Source: Oryzomicrobium sp.
Lineage (GTDB): Bacteria; Pseudomonadota; Gammaproteobacteria; Burkholderiales; Rhodocyclaceae
Assembly: GCF_021287045.1 (NCBI RefSeq)
Contig: NZ_JAJTBG010000005.1
Span: 233,795 to 297,794, forward strand
Length of the DNA stretch: 64,000 bases
Direction of reading: 5' to 3'
Shown here in pieces: positions 42,795-52,900 of this stretch. A program made the position numbers and the translations under genes. The notes beneath the pieces were generated by a model, which searched no databases, had not been told where the DNA came from, and saw nothing but the letters and a program-made list of their open reading frames with translations. The stretch's first letter is position 1. Each line of letters begins with the position of its first letter.

Positions 42795-45700
42795 TCACAT
42801 GGTGCTGAGGACGTTGAGGAACCAGCCGCGGCTGCGGTAGGACAGGTTGGTCAGGTCGTCCGAATAGGTGGTGAAGTTGTAGCCCGCCCCCACCTTCACG
42901 TGCTGGCCCACGTGGCGGTACACCGCCACCAGGGCGCCCGCCCGGGCGTCCCCGGCTTCCTTGGCCCGCAGGTTGCGCAGCTCGGTCACGATGTCCCACT
43001 CCCGAATCCAGTGCCAGTCGGCGCGCAGCACCACCAGGTCGGCACGGCTCGAATACCACTCACCGTCCACCTTGCCGGTCTTCAGCTCGCCGATGCGCAG
43101 GCCGTACTTGAGGCCCAGGGATAGCCAGGGACGGGCGTCCCAGATGGTGTCCACCGAGAACACCTGGCTCTTCTGGGCGTAATCCACGGTGGTTCCGGTG
43201 GTGGTCACCTGGCCCGGGGAAGGCAGGTTGTAGAAGTTGGTGTACTTGAACAGGGTGTTCCAGCGGTCATTGTCCACCGGACGGTAGGCGGCGCCCGCCA
43301 CGATTTCGTGGAAATCGCCGTCGTAGAACGCCCCCTGGCTGTTGCTGCTGCGTGAGATGTTGAACTTGCCGAGCAGGCGCCAGGCCCGGTCCAGCTGCTG
43401 GCCGAAGGTGTTACGCATCAGCCAGGTGTGGCGGGTGCCGCCGAGGGAGGTATCGTCGGAGCGGAATTCCAGGGCGCCGGCGTACTTGGTGCCCTGATTC
43501 TTGTAGCCTACGTTGAGCCCCAGGGCGCGGCGTTCCAGGTCGCCGGCCAGGGGGTCGCTGATCTTGCCGAATTCCACCTTCGCCCCGTAGTTCCACCGGT
43601 CGTTCGGCGCCAGGTCCACCCCGAACGCCTGGGTCAGGCTTTGCGGACCGGCGCCGCTGGTCGTGCGGGTCTGGCCGAATACCCGCATCTCGTCGCTCAC
43701 CCGGTAGTCGCTGCCGCTGATCCAGCTGCCGTAGCGGCCCCGGTAGGTCACGTCCGGACTTTCCGTTTCCATCCGGTAATTGAGGTAGGCGTTGCTCCGG
43801 TCCGAAATCCGATAGTCGGCGCCGAGCAACCCGCCGCCCCCCATGCTGCCCTCGGAGGCTTCGGCGTTGAGCTTGACCCGGTCGTTCACCCGCCAGCTGC
43901 CCCCCAACCCCGCCCGGTTGTTTTCGTCCCGGTTGCCGCTGCGCGCCGCCGTGCCTTGCATGAAGCCGTAGGCCGACCAGTCTTCCTTCTCGCCGGGCTG
44001 GCCGTCCTCCTTGTTGGGGCGGTAGTCCACCTTGGCGATCAGGTCGGTGCGGTTGCCGTTCTGGGACAGGATGGGGCTGGCGTTGGCCACCCGGGTGATG
44101 CGTTCGTCCTGGCGGGCGCCGACGGTGACACCCCACTCGTCGGTGGCGGCGACGCGCACGGCGGCCTCGGCGTTACGGTAGTCCTGGGTGTCGGCCTTGC
44201 GGTCGTCGGCCTTGACCTGGACTTCCACCGCCTCGCCCACCGGCACCGCGGCGCGCACGCCGGTCTGGCGCACGGCCTCGCCGTTGAGGGCGATCTGGCC
44301 CGGGCCGGAGAAGCCCCGTTGCCGGTCCTGCACGTAGGCGCTGACCTTGCCCTTGCCGCCGTCGCTCACCTCGGCCAGGTCCACGCTCGCTTCCACGCGG
44401 CTGGCCGTGGCGTCGCGGGCCGCGCCGCTGCTCTGGTTGGCGAAGGCGAAACCGCCGTCGATGGAGGTGGTGCTGACGCCGGCGCTGCCGGAGGAGCGGG
44501 CCACCTCGGCCTTGACCCGGGTGCCCGGGGCCACCCGCACCGTCACGTCCACGCCCTTCAGGGTCTGGTCGTTGCCGCTCTCGCCCTGGTGGTAGCTGGT
44601 CAGGCCAAGGCGCAGGTAGTCGTTCACCCAGTGGTTGGCCTGCACGCCGGTGGCCAGGTTGCTCACCGCGGTGATGCCCGGCACGTATTCGTAGGTGGTT
44701 ACCAGGTACAGCGGGTTGCCGGACAGGCCGCTGGTGTAGAACAGGCTGGTGCCCCCGGCGGTGGAGGGCAGCAGGTCGCGCAGCATGATGCGGCCCTGCA
44801 GGTAGTTGATTTCGTAGTCTTGGGCCGGCGTCAGCTGCTTGCGGTCGATCACCAGGCCCGAATCCTTGTCGCGCACTTCCACCCACACCCGTTCCGAACC
44901 CCGGGTCAGATCCTGGTGGCGCAGGTAGTAGAGGGAACCGCCGGTGCCACGGAACTCGTCCCGGGTGCCGACCGTGCCCGGGTCGGCGGCGAAGGCGTCC
45001 ACGTTGCTACGCCGTTCGCCGAAGCCGGTGGCCTCTTCCGAGCGGTAGACGCCCCGAGCGCCGTAGAGCCCGCGGGAATACTGGATCAGTTCGGAACCGT
45101 TCCACTGGGTGCGGAAGTTGCCCCACATCACCTGGGAGTCACCCTTCTCCAAGCGCACGTAGAACTTGCCCTGGGTCGGCGCGTCGTCCACCGTCGTGCT
45201 GTCGTCACCGTACACCGGGTAGTAGGCGTCCGGGTCGATGTTGCGCAGCAGGTAGCGCGGGTCCTTCGCCGAGAAGTTACTGAACAGGTCCTTGAGCGGT
45301 TGTTCCCGGGTGTCGGCGGCGGCGGTCAGCAGCCAGTCGCCCTTGACCTTGCCCTTCAGGTAAAAGGCACCCCGGCCATCAACGTAGCTTTCCTGCTGGT
45401 AGTGCTGGGTGTCGTTGGTCACCAGCGCCGCCGGGCCCCGCACCGTGTTGTTGCCCAGGGTCAGGTCCCCTACCGCAATGTAGAACCAGTCGTTGTCGGG
45501 AATCGACAGGTTGCGCCGGAAGCTGGCGCTGCGGCCGTCGGCGTCGGTGACGTTCACTTCGACGCTGTGGGGGCCGGCCGGCAGAATCTGGCGCAGCACG
45601 AAGCGGCCTTCGCCATCCAGGGGAACCGGCAGGCCCAGGGCGGATACGCGCTGACCCGGCTTGATGCCCTTGCCGCTGACCGTGATGGTGCCGCCACGTA

Positions 45701-46994
45701 CCGGGATGTTGCTGACCATCAGGGCGTTTTCGCCCCACCCGGTCAGGGCTTCGCGCTCCGGCGTCGATAGGTCGTTCACCGGTCGCGGGTGGCTCGCCAC
45801 GTTCAGCGCCTTGAGCGCCGTTTCGTCGAACCGGCCTTGCTCGTCGTAGACCCGCAGCAGGTAGGCGTATTCGTCGTTGCCTTCGGCCGGCACGGGCCAC
45901 TTGGCGCCTTTCGACCAGTCGAAGGGGATCACCGCCAGAGGGGCGCCGTCGGGGCGCTGGCCCTTGCGGAAGAGGCGCACTTCGGCTCGCTTCACCCAGA
46001 ACTGGTAGTTGCTCCAGCCGCGGAAGCTGGCTTCCGTGCCGCGCAACACCAGGTCCTTGTCCGGCCACACGTTCAGCCCGGGCTTGGCTGCCAGGTCGTC
46101 GTACTTCACCTGGATGTCGGCCCGTTCCAGGGCTACGTCGGTGCAGCGCTGGCGGTCCGCTTCGTTGACCAGGGCGCCGCTCATGTCTTCGCCGTCCACC
46201 GTGATCCGGAACGGCAGGTCCGCATCACCGGTCTGCGGTGTACAAGGTGCCGCTGGCAGCGCAGGAACCGGGGCGGGCGCCACGGCCACGGCAGCGCCTT
46301 CGTGCCAGATGCTGATCTCGACCCGGCGATTGCGCGCCATGCCTTCGGGCGTGGCGTTGCTGGCGACCGGGGAGGTTTCGCCTTTGCCGCCCATGGCCAC
46401 CGCTTGTGCCGGCAGGTTCAGCTCGCGGCGCAGGTAGTCGGCCACGGCCAGGGCCCGGGCTTCGGAGAGGCCCTGGTTGTCCCGGAACAGCCGCCGGGCA
46501 TTGGCCGAGAGGCGCTGGTTGTCGGTGTGGCCTACCACCGACAGGCGCAGGCCGGGCTTGCCGGTGTAGCTCTTGGCCAGGGCCGTGAGGCGGGCCTGGG
46601 CGGCGGGCAGCAGGTCGGCTTTGCCCGATTCGAACAGGGCCCCCACGCCGCTTTCGCTGAGGGTTTCCTGCTGCTGGGCGCGCCGCGCCGGCAGGACGGC
46701 GGCGGCCGCGCGCATGGCCCGGGCTTCCGCCAGGGTCACCCCGGAGGGCAGCGGGTAGGCAAAGCCTTCCGGTTGCACTTCCCCGGGCGACGGCACCGGG
46801 TGCACTTCCACACGACCGTTGTCGATGCGCTTGCCCTGACGCCGTTCGTCGCCGTCGTCATCGGCCCAACCCGGCGCGACGCTGCTGAGCATCGCCAGGG
46901 CGGCCAGGGTGGCGGCCACGGAGCGCTTGGGCGCCAGGCGGGCCAGATTGAACTGGGAGTTCACAGTCTTCACGTTCTTGTGCTGGCGTTTCAT
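42795..46994 (-). CDS. Giant outer-membrane protein with OmpA domain and C-terminal beta-barrel
   Basis: A 1399-residue exported protein. A signal peptide-like segment (AATLAALAMLSSVAPGWA) ends near residue 44. Residues about 110-235 are an OmpA C-terminal-like peptidoglycan-binding domain (VVGHTDNQRLS, NRRVEISIW). Residues about 250-560 are Ig-like or carboxypeptidase-regulatory-like. Residues 560-1399 are rich in alternating beta strands with aromatic ends, as in a large outer-membrane barrel (TTYEYVPGITAVSN, NAYLNYRME, final strand SRGWFLNVLSTM). It overlaps the preceding 2608-residue gene by four bases, so it probably anchors or exports that protein. Confidence 0.78.
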   Translation of the reverse strand: MKRQHKNVKTVNSQFNLARLAPKRSVAATLAALAMLSSVAPGWADDDGDERRQGKRIDNGRVEVHPVPSPGEVQPEGFAYPLPSGVTLAEARAMRAAAAVLPARRAQQQETLSESGVGALFESGKADLLPAAQARLTALAKSYTGKPGLRLSVVGHTDNQRLSANARRLFRDNQGLSEARALAVADYLRRELNLPAQAVAMGGKGETSPVASNATPEGMARNRRVEISIWHEGAAVAVAPAPVPALPAAPCTPQTGDADLPFRITVDGEDMSGALVNEADRQRCTDVALERADIQVKYDDLAAKPGLNVWPDKDLVLRGTEASFRGWSNYQFWVKRAEVRLFRKGQRPDGAPLAVIPFDWSKGAKWPVPAEGNDEYAYLLRVYDEQGRFDETALKALNVASHPRPVNDLSTPEREALTGWGENALMVSNIPVRGGTITVSGKGIKPGQRVSALGLPVPLDGEGRFVLRQILPAGPHSVEVNVTDADGRSASFRRNLSIPDNDWFYIAVGDLTLGNNTVRGPAALVTNDTQHYQQESYVDGRGAFYLKGKVKGDWLLTAAADTREQPLKDLFSNFSAKDPRYLLRNIDPDAYYPVYGDDSTTVDDAPTQGKFYVRLEKGDSQVMWGNFRTQWNGSELIQYSRGLYGARGVYRSEEATGFGERRSNVDAFAADPGTVGTRDEFRGTGGSLYYLRHQDLTRGSERVWVEVRDKDSGLVIDRKQLTPAQDYEINYLQGRIMLRDLLPSTAGGTSLFYTSGLSGNPLYLVTTYEYVPGITAVSNLATGVQANHWVNDYLRLGLTSYHQGESGNDQTLKGVDVTVRVAPGTRVKAEVARSSGSAGVSTTSIDGGFAFANQSSGAARDATASRVEASVDLAEVSDGGKGKVSAYVQDRQRGFSGPGQIALNGEAVRQTGVRAAVPVGEAVEVQVKADDRKADTQDYRNAEAAVRVAATDEWGVTVGARQDERITRVANASPILSQNGNRTDLIAKVDYRPNKEDGQPGEKEDWSAYGFMQGTAARSGNRDENNRAGLGGSWRVNDRVKLNAEASEGSMGGGGLLGADYRISDRSNAYLNYRMETESPDVTYRGRYGSWISGSDYRVSDEMRVFGQTRTTSGAGPQSLTQAFGVDLAPNDRWNYGAKVEFGKISDPLAGDLERRALGLNVGYKNQGTKYAGALEFRSDDTSLGGTRHTWLMRNTFGQQLDRAWRLLGKFNISRSSNSQGAFYDGDFHEIVAGAAYRPVDNDRWNTLFKYTNFYNLPSPGQVTTTGTTVDYAQKSQVFSVDTIWDARPWLSLGLKYGLRIGELKTGKVDGEWYSSRADLVVLRADWHWIREWDIVTELRNLRAKEAGDARAGALVAVYRHVGQHVKVGAGYNFTTYSDDLTNLSYRSRGWFLNVLSTM

Positions 46995-49900
46995 TGGCGC
47001 TCTCCCTTCGCGTCGCCGTCGAAGGACTCCGTTTCGATCACCAGCGGCGGTGTCGCTCGTTCCTCCTCTTTTTCCTTGGCAGTCAGTTCGGCATAGCCGG
47101 CCTTGATGCGGCGGCTCAGTGCGGACAGGCGCTTGCTAGCCAGCCCGTCGTTGCCGGCGGTCCGGTAGGCGATGCGCAATACGCTGGGGCGTTCGCGCAG
47201 CTGGGTCAGCAGGGCCGGCAGGCGCTTCTCCCACTGGGGCGCCAGGGCCGTCTCGCCGGCCACGAAGGCCCGGCCGTCCACTTCCAGCCGCACCACCTTG
47301 TGCACCGTCGCGCCGAAATTCAGCTTCACCATCTTGCCGCGCGTCACCCGCACGTCACGCGGGTTCTCCGTCGTCAGCCGGTAGCCCGACGGCAGCGTCC
47401 GTTCGTCCAGCTTCATCACGAAGTTGCTGCCACGGTCCGCTTGCGGGATCGCCGCGCAGGCCACGTGGAAGCGGCCTTCCGCGTCCGTCGTCACCAGCAG
47501 GCCGCGCGCCGTCACCACCCGCACGTTCGGAATCCCCGGCTCGCCCTGGTCCTGGTAGCCGTTGGCGTTCTTGTCGTCGAACACCTTCCCGATGATGTCC
47601 GAGCAGTCGAACGTCGGATCGGGCACCACCCGCACGGTGGCGCTGCCGACATTGGAGACGCGGCTCTGCACCAGGTTGTTGAGGGCCCAGGCCTGGTTCA
47701 CGTACTCGCCTTCGCCCACGCCGGCACCGATCACCAGGACCAGCTTGTAGGTCTTCTTCTCGCCCGGGGCGAAACTCTGGTTGCGCCAGGTCACCAGGCG
47801 GCCGGAGATGCTGGGCTCCAGGGGCAGGCCGTTGTAGGTGGCCGAGCCGTTGCGGTACTTGAAGCCGGCGGGCAGCTGATCCTGCACGTCGATGTTGGCC
47901 AGGGTCGCCCCCAGGGTGTTGGTGGCGGTGATGGTGTAGGGCACCAGGTCGCCCTTGGTCACGTTGAGCATGGGCGTGGTCTTGCTCACCACGATGGCGC
48001 CGCCCAGCACCGGATCCAGGGGCAGATGGTTGTTCAGCACGTTGGCCGACGTCCCGTTCAGGTTGAAGCTGAAGTAGTACTGGGTGGTGTTGGCGCCGCC
48101 CAGCACCGCGCCGACGCAAGCCGCCGGGTTGGCGTTGGGGATGGCCGCCGAAGGCGCCGTGTTGCTGGCCTGGATGAGGGCCGGATCGGGCAGCGGACCC
48201 ACCGTCAGGGTGCCCACGCAGGCCGGAATGAGGGTCGACGGGGCCGGCAGGTAGCCCGGCGCGCTAACGCCGAGCACGTAGGTGCCGGCCGGCGCGCCCG
48301 CCGTCAGCAGGAACTGGTAGAAGCCATTGGCGCCGGTGACCTGGCTGGCGCTGCCGCTCAGCAGGTGGATGGCGGGGTTGAACCCGGCCGGGCCGCTGAT
48401 GGTGACGGTGGCACCGGCCACCGGCTGGCGGGTCACGGCGTCGTAGACGATGCCGCTGGGGTCCAGGGGCAGGCTCTGCTCGACGATGTTGTCGCCGGCC
48501 AGCAGCGTCATGCCGGTGAGGACGCCGTTCTGCACCGTGGCGCCCGCCGGGTTGCCGCTGTTGGTGCCGCCGTTGGGCTGGGTGCTGTCGCGCACGCCCG
48601 GGGCGGGCACGATGCCCTGCTCGTTGGTGACGCTGCGACCATACACGGTACCAGTGAGCGGATCGCGGAAGCGCACTTCGTAGCCGCTGCCCGGCGCCAG
48701 ACCGGCGACGGTGTACTTGCCGTCGGGACCGGTGGTGGTGGTCGCCACCACTACGCCGCCGAGCAGCACCTCGACCCGCCAGCCGGCCATCTTCGGATCG
48801 CTGGCACTGGGGATGCGGTCGTGGTTCTGATCCAGCCAGATGGTGCCGCTCAACCGGGCAGTGGTGGCCACCGGCACCGGGTCGGTGGCGGTGTTGTTGC
48901 CGTCGAAGCCTGGAGGCTCGCCGCCGCCGGAGATCACCGCGGTGTTGGTCAGGATCTGGCCGGCCAGACCGTTGGCCACCACCACGTGCAGGGTGATCGG
49001 GTTGCCGGTGCCGTTGGCCGGGATGGGCACGGTGCTGGTGCAGGTGACCACGCTGGCGCCGACGCTGCCGAGGCAGGACCAGCCGGTGCCCGTGGCCACC
49101 GCGCCGACGGTCATGCCGGCCGGCAGGGTATCGGTGATGGTGACGGTGCCGGAGGTGGCCACCGTGCCGATGTTGCGCGGCGTGATGGTGAAGTAGCCGG
49201 TTCCGGAGCCTTCGCCGAAACTGGCCGGGGCGTGGGTCTTGGCGATCGCCAGGTCAGGGGCGGCTCCCGGCACTTCGGCGAAGTTGTTGTTGGCCGACAC
49301 CGTATTGGCGCCGGTCAGGTTGATGTTGGCGATGGCGCTCGGCAGGGTGGCTACCGGGGTGGCCGTGCCGCCGGTGCTGCCGGCGGTGGTGATGCCGTTG
49401 GTGGTACCCGGCGGCTGCACCGGCTGGGTCACGGTATAGGTGCCTTCCGGCAGGCCGGTGAAGCGGTAGCTGCCGTCCGGCGCCGTGGTGGCGCTGCGGG
49501 AGACGGCGTTGCCGTTCACGTCGGTGCCGGTCAGGTTCACCGTCTGGCCGCCGATGCCGTGGTCGTTGCCGTCGATCAGGCCGTTGTTGTTGAAATCGAG
49601 GAAGATCGAACCGGACAGGGTACGGCCGTTGCTGATCTCGGCGAAGTTGTTGCCGCCGGCCACCGTGTTGGGCGGCAGGACGATGTTGCTGATCCGGCTC
49701 GGCAGCACGGCCGGCGTGGTGGCGGTCCCCGCCGTACCGCCGTTGGGCACGGCGCCGGCGGTGGTGATGCCGTTGGAGGTGCCGGCCGGCTGGTTGGGCT
49801 CGCGCACCGAGTAGGTGCCGGGCTGGAGGTTGTCGAAGCGGTAGCTGCCGTCGGCGGCGGTCACGGTGGTGGCGACGACGGTGCCGCCGGCATCGAGCAG

Positions 49901-52900
49901 TTCCACGGGAACGCCGGCGATGCCGCTGTCGGTGCCATTGAACAGGCCGTCGTTGTTCTGGTCGAGGAACACCAGGCCGGTGATGCTGGAAGGCACTACT
50001 TCGGCGAAGTTGTTGTTCACCGAGCCGCTGATCTCGCCGCTGCCGCCGTTGCCATTGAGGACGATGCCGGTGATCTGGCTGGTGGTGGGCGTCGGGTTGG
50101 TGGCGCTGCCGGCGGTGCCGGTGCTGCCATTGATGCCGACGATGGTGCCGGCAGTGGTGATGCCGTTGGTGGTACCGGCCGGCTGCACCGGCTGGCACAC
50201 CGAGTAGGTACCCGCCGCCAGACTGGCGAACAGGTAGTTGCCCAGCACGTCGGTGGTGGCCGTGGCCACCAGGGGGCCGACGCAGGAGCCGCCGCTGTGC
50301 AGTTCGACGGTGGTGCCGGCGATGGGGGTGTCGGTGCCGGACTGGAAGGTGCCGTTGGGCACCACGCTGTTGTCCTTGAACACCTTGCCGCCGATATAGC
50401 CCAGGGTGTTGAGGCTCAGGGCGGCGTTGGCCGGCTGCTGGTTGTTGCCCACGTCGGTCTGCAGGGCGCCGGCGGGAATGTTGTTGTTGTAGGTGCCGGC
50501 GGTGCTGCCGGTGGTCACGTCCACACTGATGGAGCAACCGCCCACGGGCACCTGGGCGCCGCTGGCGTAGGTCACGGTGGCGCTGCCGGCCGTGGCGATG
50601 ACGGTACCCGGGCAGGTCTTGCCGACGTTGGGGGGCGACGCCACCACCACGTTGTCCGGAGCGGTGGGCAGGGTGTCCACCAGGGGGGCGCTGAGGGTGA
50701 TGGCCGACGCGTTGTCGTTGCCGATGAAGATGGTCAGGGTGGACTTGCCGTTGGGCGGGATCACCGCCGGCGAGAACTGCTTGCCCACCGTGGGCGGCGT
50801 GGACACCAGCAGACGGGCGCTGGTGGCTTCCTCGCTGACCACGCCTTCGGCGGTGCCGACCGCGCCGGAGGGGATGGTGTTGGTATAGGAGCCAGGCACG
50901 TTGCTGAGCACGTTCACGCTGACGGTGCACGCCCCGTTGGCGGGAATCGTGGCGCCGCTCAGGCGCAGGCTGGTGCCCGAGGCCGGGGCGATCACCGTGC
51001 CGCCGACGCAGGTGGTGGCGGCAGCCGGGGTCTGGGCGATGACCAGGCCATTGGGCAGGGTGTCGGTGAACCCGGCGCCGGTCAGGGGCGCGGCATTGGG
51101 GTTGGCCAGGCGCACGGTCAGCACCGCCGTGGCGCCAGGCGCCCGGCTGGCGGTGCCGGTGGTGAAGCCGCCCGGGTTGCCGGCGTCCAGGGTCTTGCCG
51201 TCGATGGCCTTGTTGACCACCAGGGCCGCCTTGGCGCGCAGGGTGTCGCTGGTGGGCTGGGAGTTGGTGGCCGGAGAGCCGCCGGACGTGGCGGTGACGC
51301 CGCCGGCGGGAATGGTGTTGACGTAGTCGCCCTGGGCCGCCACCAGCACGTCGATCTCGACCTGGCAGGAGGCGGACACACCGCCCGAGGCCGCACCCAG
51401 GCTGGCGCCGGAGACTTGCACCTGGTTGGCCGCAGGCGAGCTGACGTTGGCGCCGACGCAGGTGGTGGTGGCGTTGGGGCCGCTCGGCACGGTCACCCCG
51501 GCAGGCAGGGTGTCGGTCACCGCCAGGTCGGCCAGGGGCAGGCTGGTGGGGTTGAAGAAGGTGATGCGCAGGCGCGAGCGCTGCCCCGGCTTGACCACGT
51601 TGGGAATGAACTGCTTGTTCACCCCGATGTTGCTCTGGGTGGTCAGGCTGGTGGTGGCCTGGCCGGTGTTGGACAGGCCCTGGTCGGTGACGATGGCGTT
51701 GGCCGGGATGTAGTTGGTCACGCCGCCCACCGAGGTGGAGGTGACGCTGACAGTGACCGTGCAGCTGGCGCTGGCTGCCAGGGATACGCCGCTCAGGCCC
51801 ACCGAGGTGCCGCCGGCCGCCGCCGTGACGGTGCCGCCCGGGCAGGTGGTGGAGGCATTCGGGGTGGCGGCGATGCGCCAGCCGTTGAGCGCGCCGGCAG
51901 CGGTGCCATCCACCGTGAAGTAGTCGGTCACGCGCAGGTTGGTGACGGCCTGGGTACCGTTGTTCACGGTGATGGTCAGCTGGCTCGCCTGCCCCGGGAA
52001 GGTCAGGGTGCTGGGGTTGGTGGACTTGGCCACCGACAGGGTCACCGGCGGGGCATAGACCAGGGTGCCGCTCACCGGCAGCACGTTGCGCACGCCGCCG
52101 TCGGCGGTGATGTTGCCGCCCGGAATGGTGTTGACCCAGTTGGCGGAGCCGGTGGCGACCACGTCGAAGAGGAAGTCGCAGGTGCCGTTGCCGGCCAGGG
52201 CCGCGCCGGTCATGGTGGCGCTGTTGGCACCCGCAGTGGCGGTGATGGCCGGAGAGCCGGCGCAGGTGGAATAGGCGTTGGGCGGATTGGCCAGGACCAT
52301 GCCGGCGGGCAGGGGGTCGATGGCGCTCACCCCGGTGAGGGCTACGGCGCCGGCGTTGGACAGGCGCACGGTGACGGTGGAACGGCCGCCGGAGGAAACG
52401 CTGGCCGGGTTGAAGGTCTTGGCCGCCGTCAGGGACGAGGTATAGACCAGCTGGGCCGTGTTGGTAGAAACGGGGGACAGGCTGCCCGTCGTACCGTTGG
52501 CATAGGTTTGGGTGCCGCCCAGGGTGGCAATATTGTTGTAGGTACCGGCCGGGCCGATCACGTCCACCATCAGGTAGCAGGTGCCGTTGGCGCCGGTGCC
52601 GTTGTTGGCCCGGGCAGGCACCGTCGCCCCGTTCATGGCGACCGAGGTGCTGCCGGAACTGGCGGTGAAGGTCGGGCTGCCGCAGGTGCTGGCAACGTTC
52701 GACGGTGTGGCGATGCGCAATTGGCCGCCGCTGGCATCCGTCGGCAGGGTGTCGGAAATGGTGACGTTGGTCAGGGGGTTGGCCGACTGGTTCGTCAGGA
52801 CAATGGCCATCCGAACCACGGACCCCTCGGGCTTGCTCAGCTGCGGGTTGGCGGGGGCGCTGCCCGGCATGGCGGAACCCGGCGCGTAGAAGACCTTGTA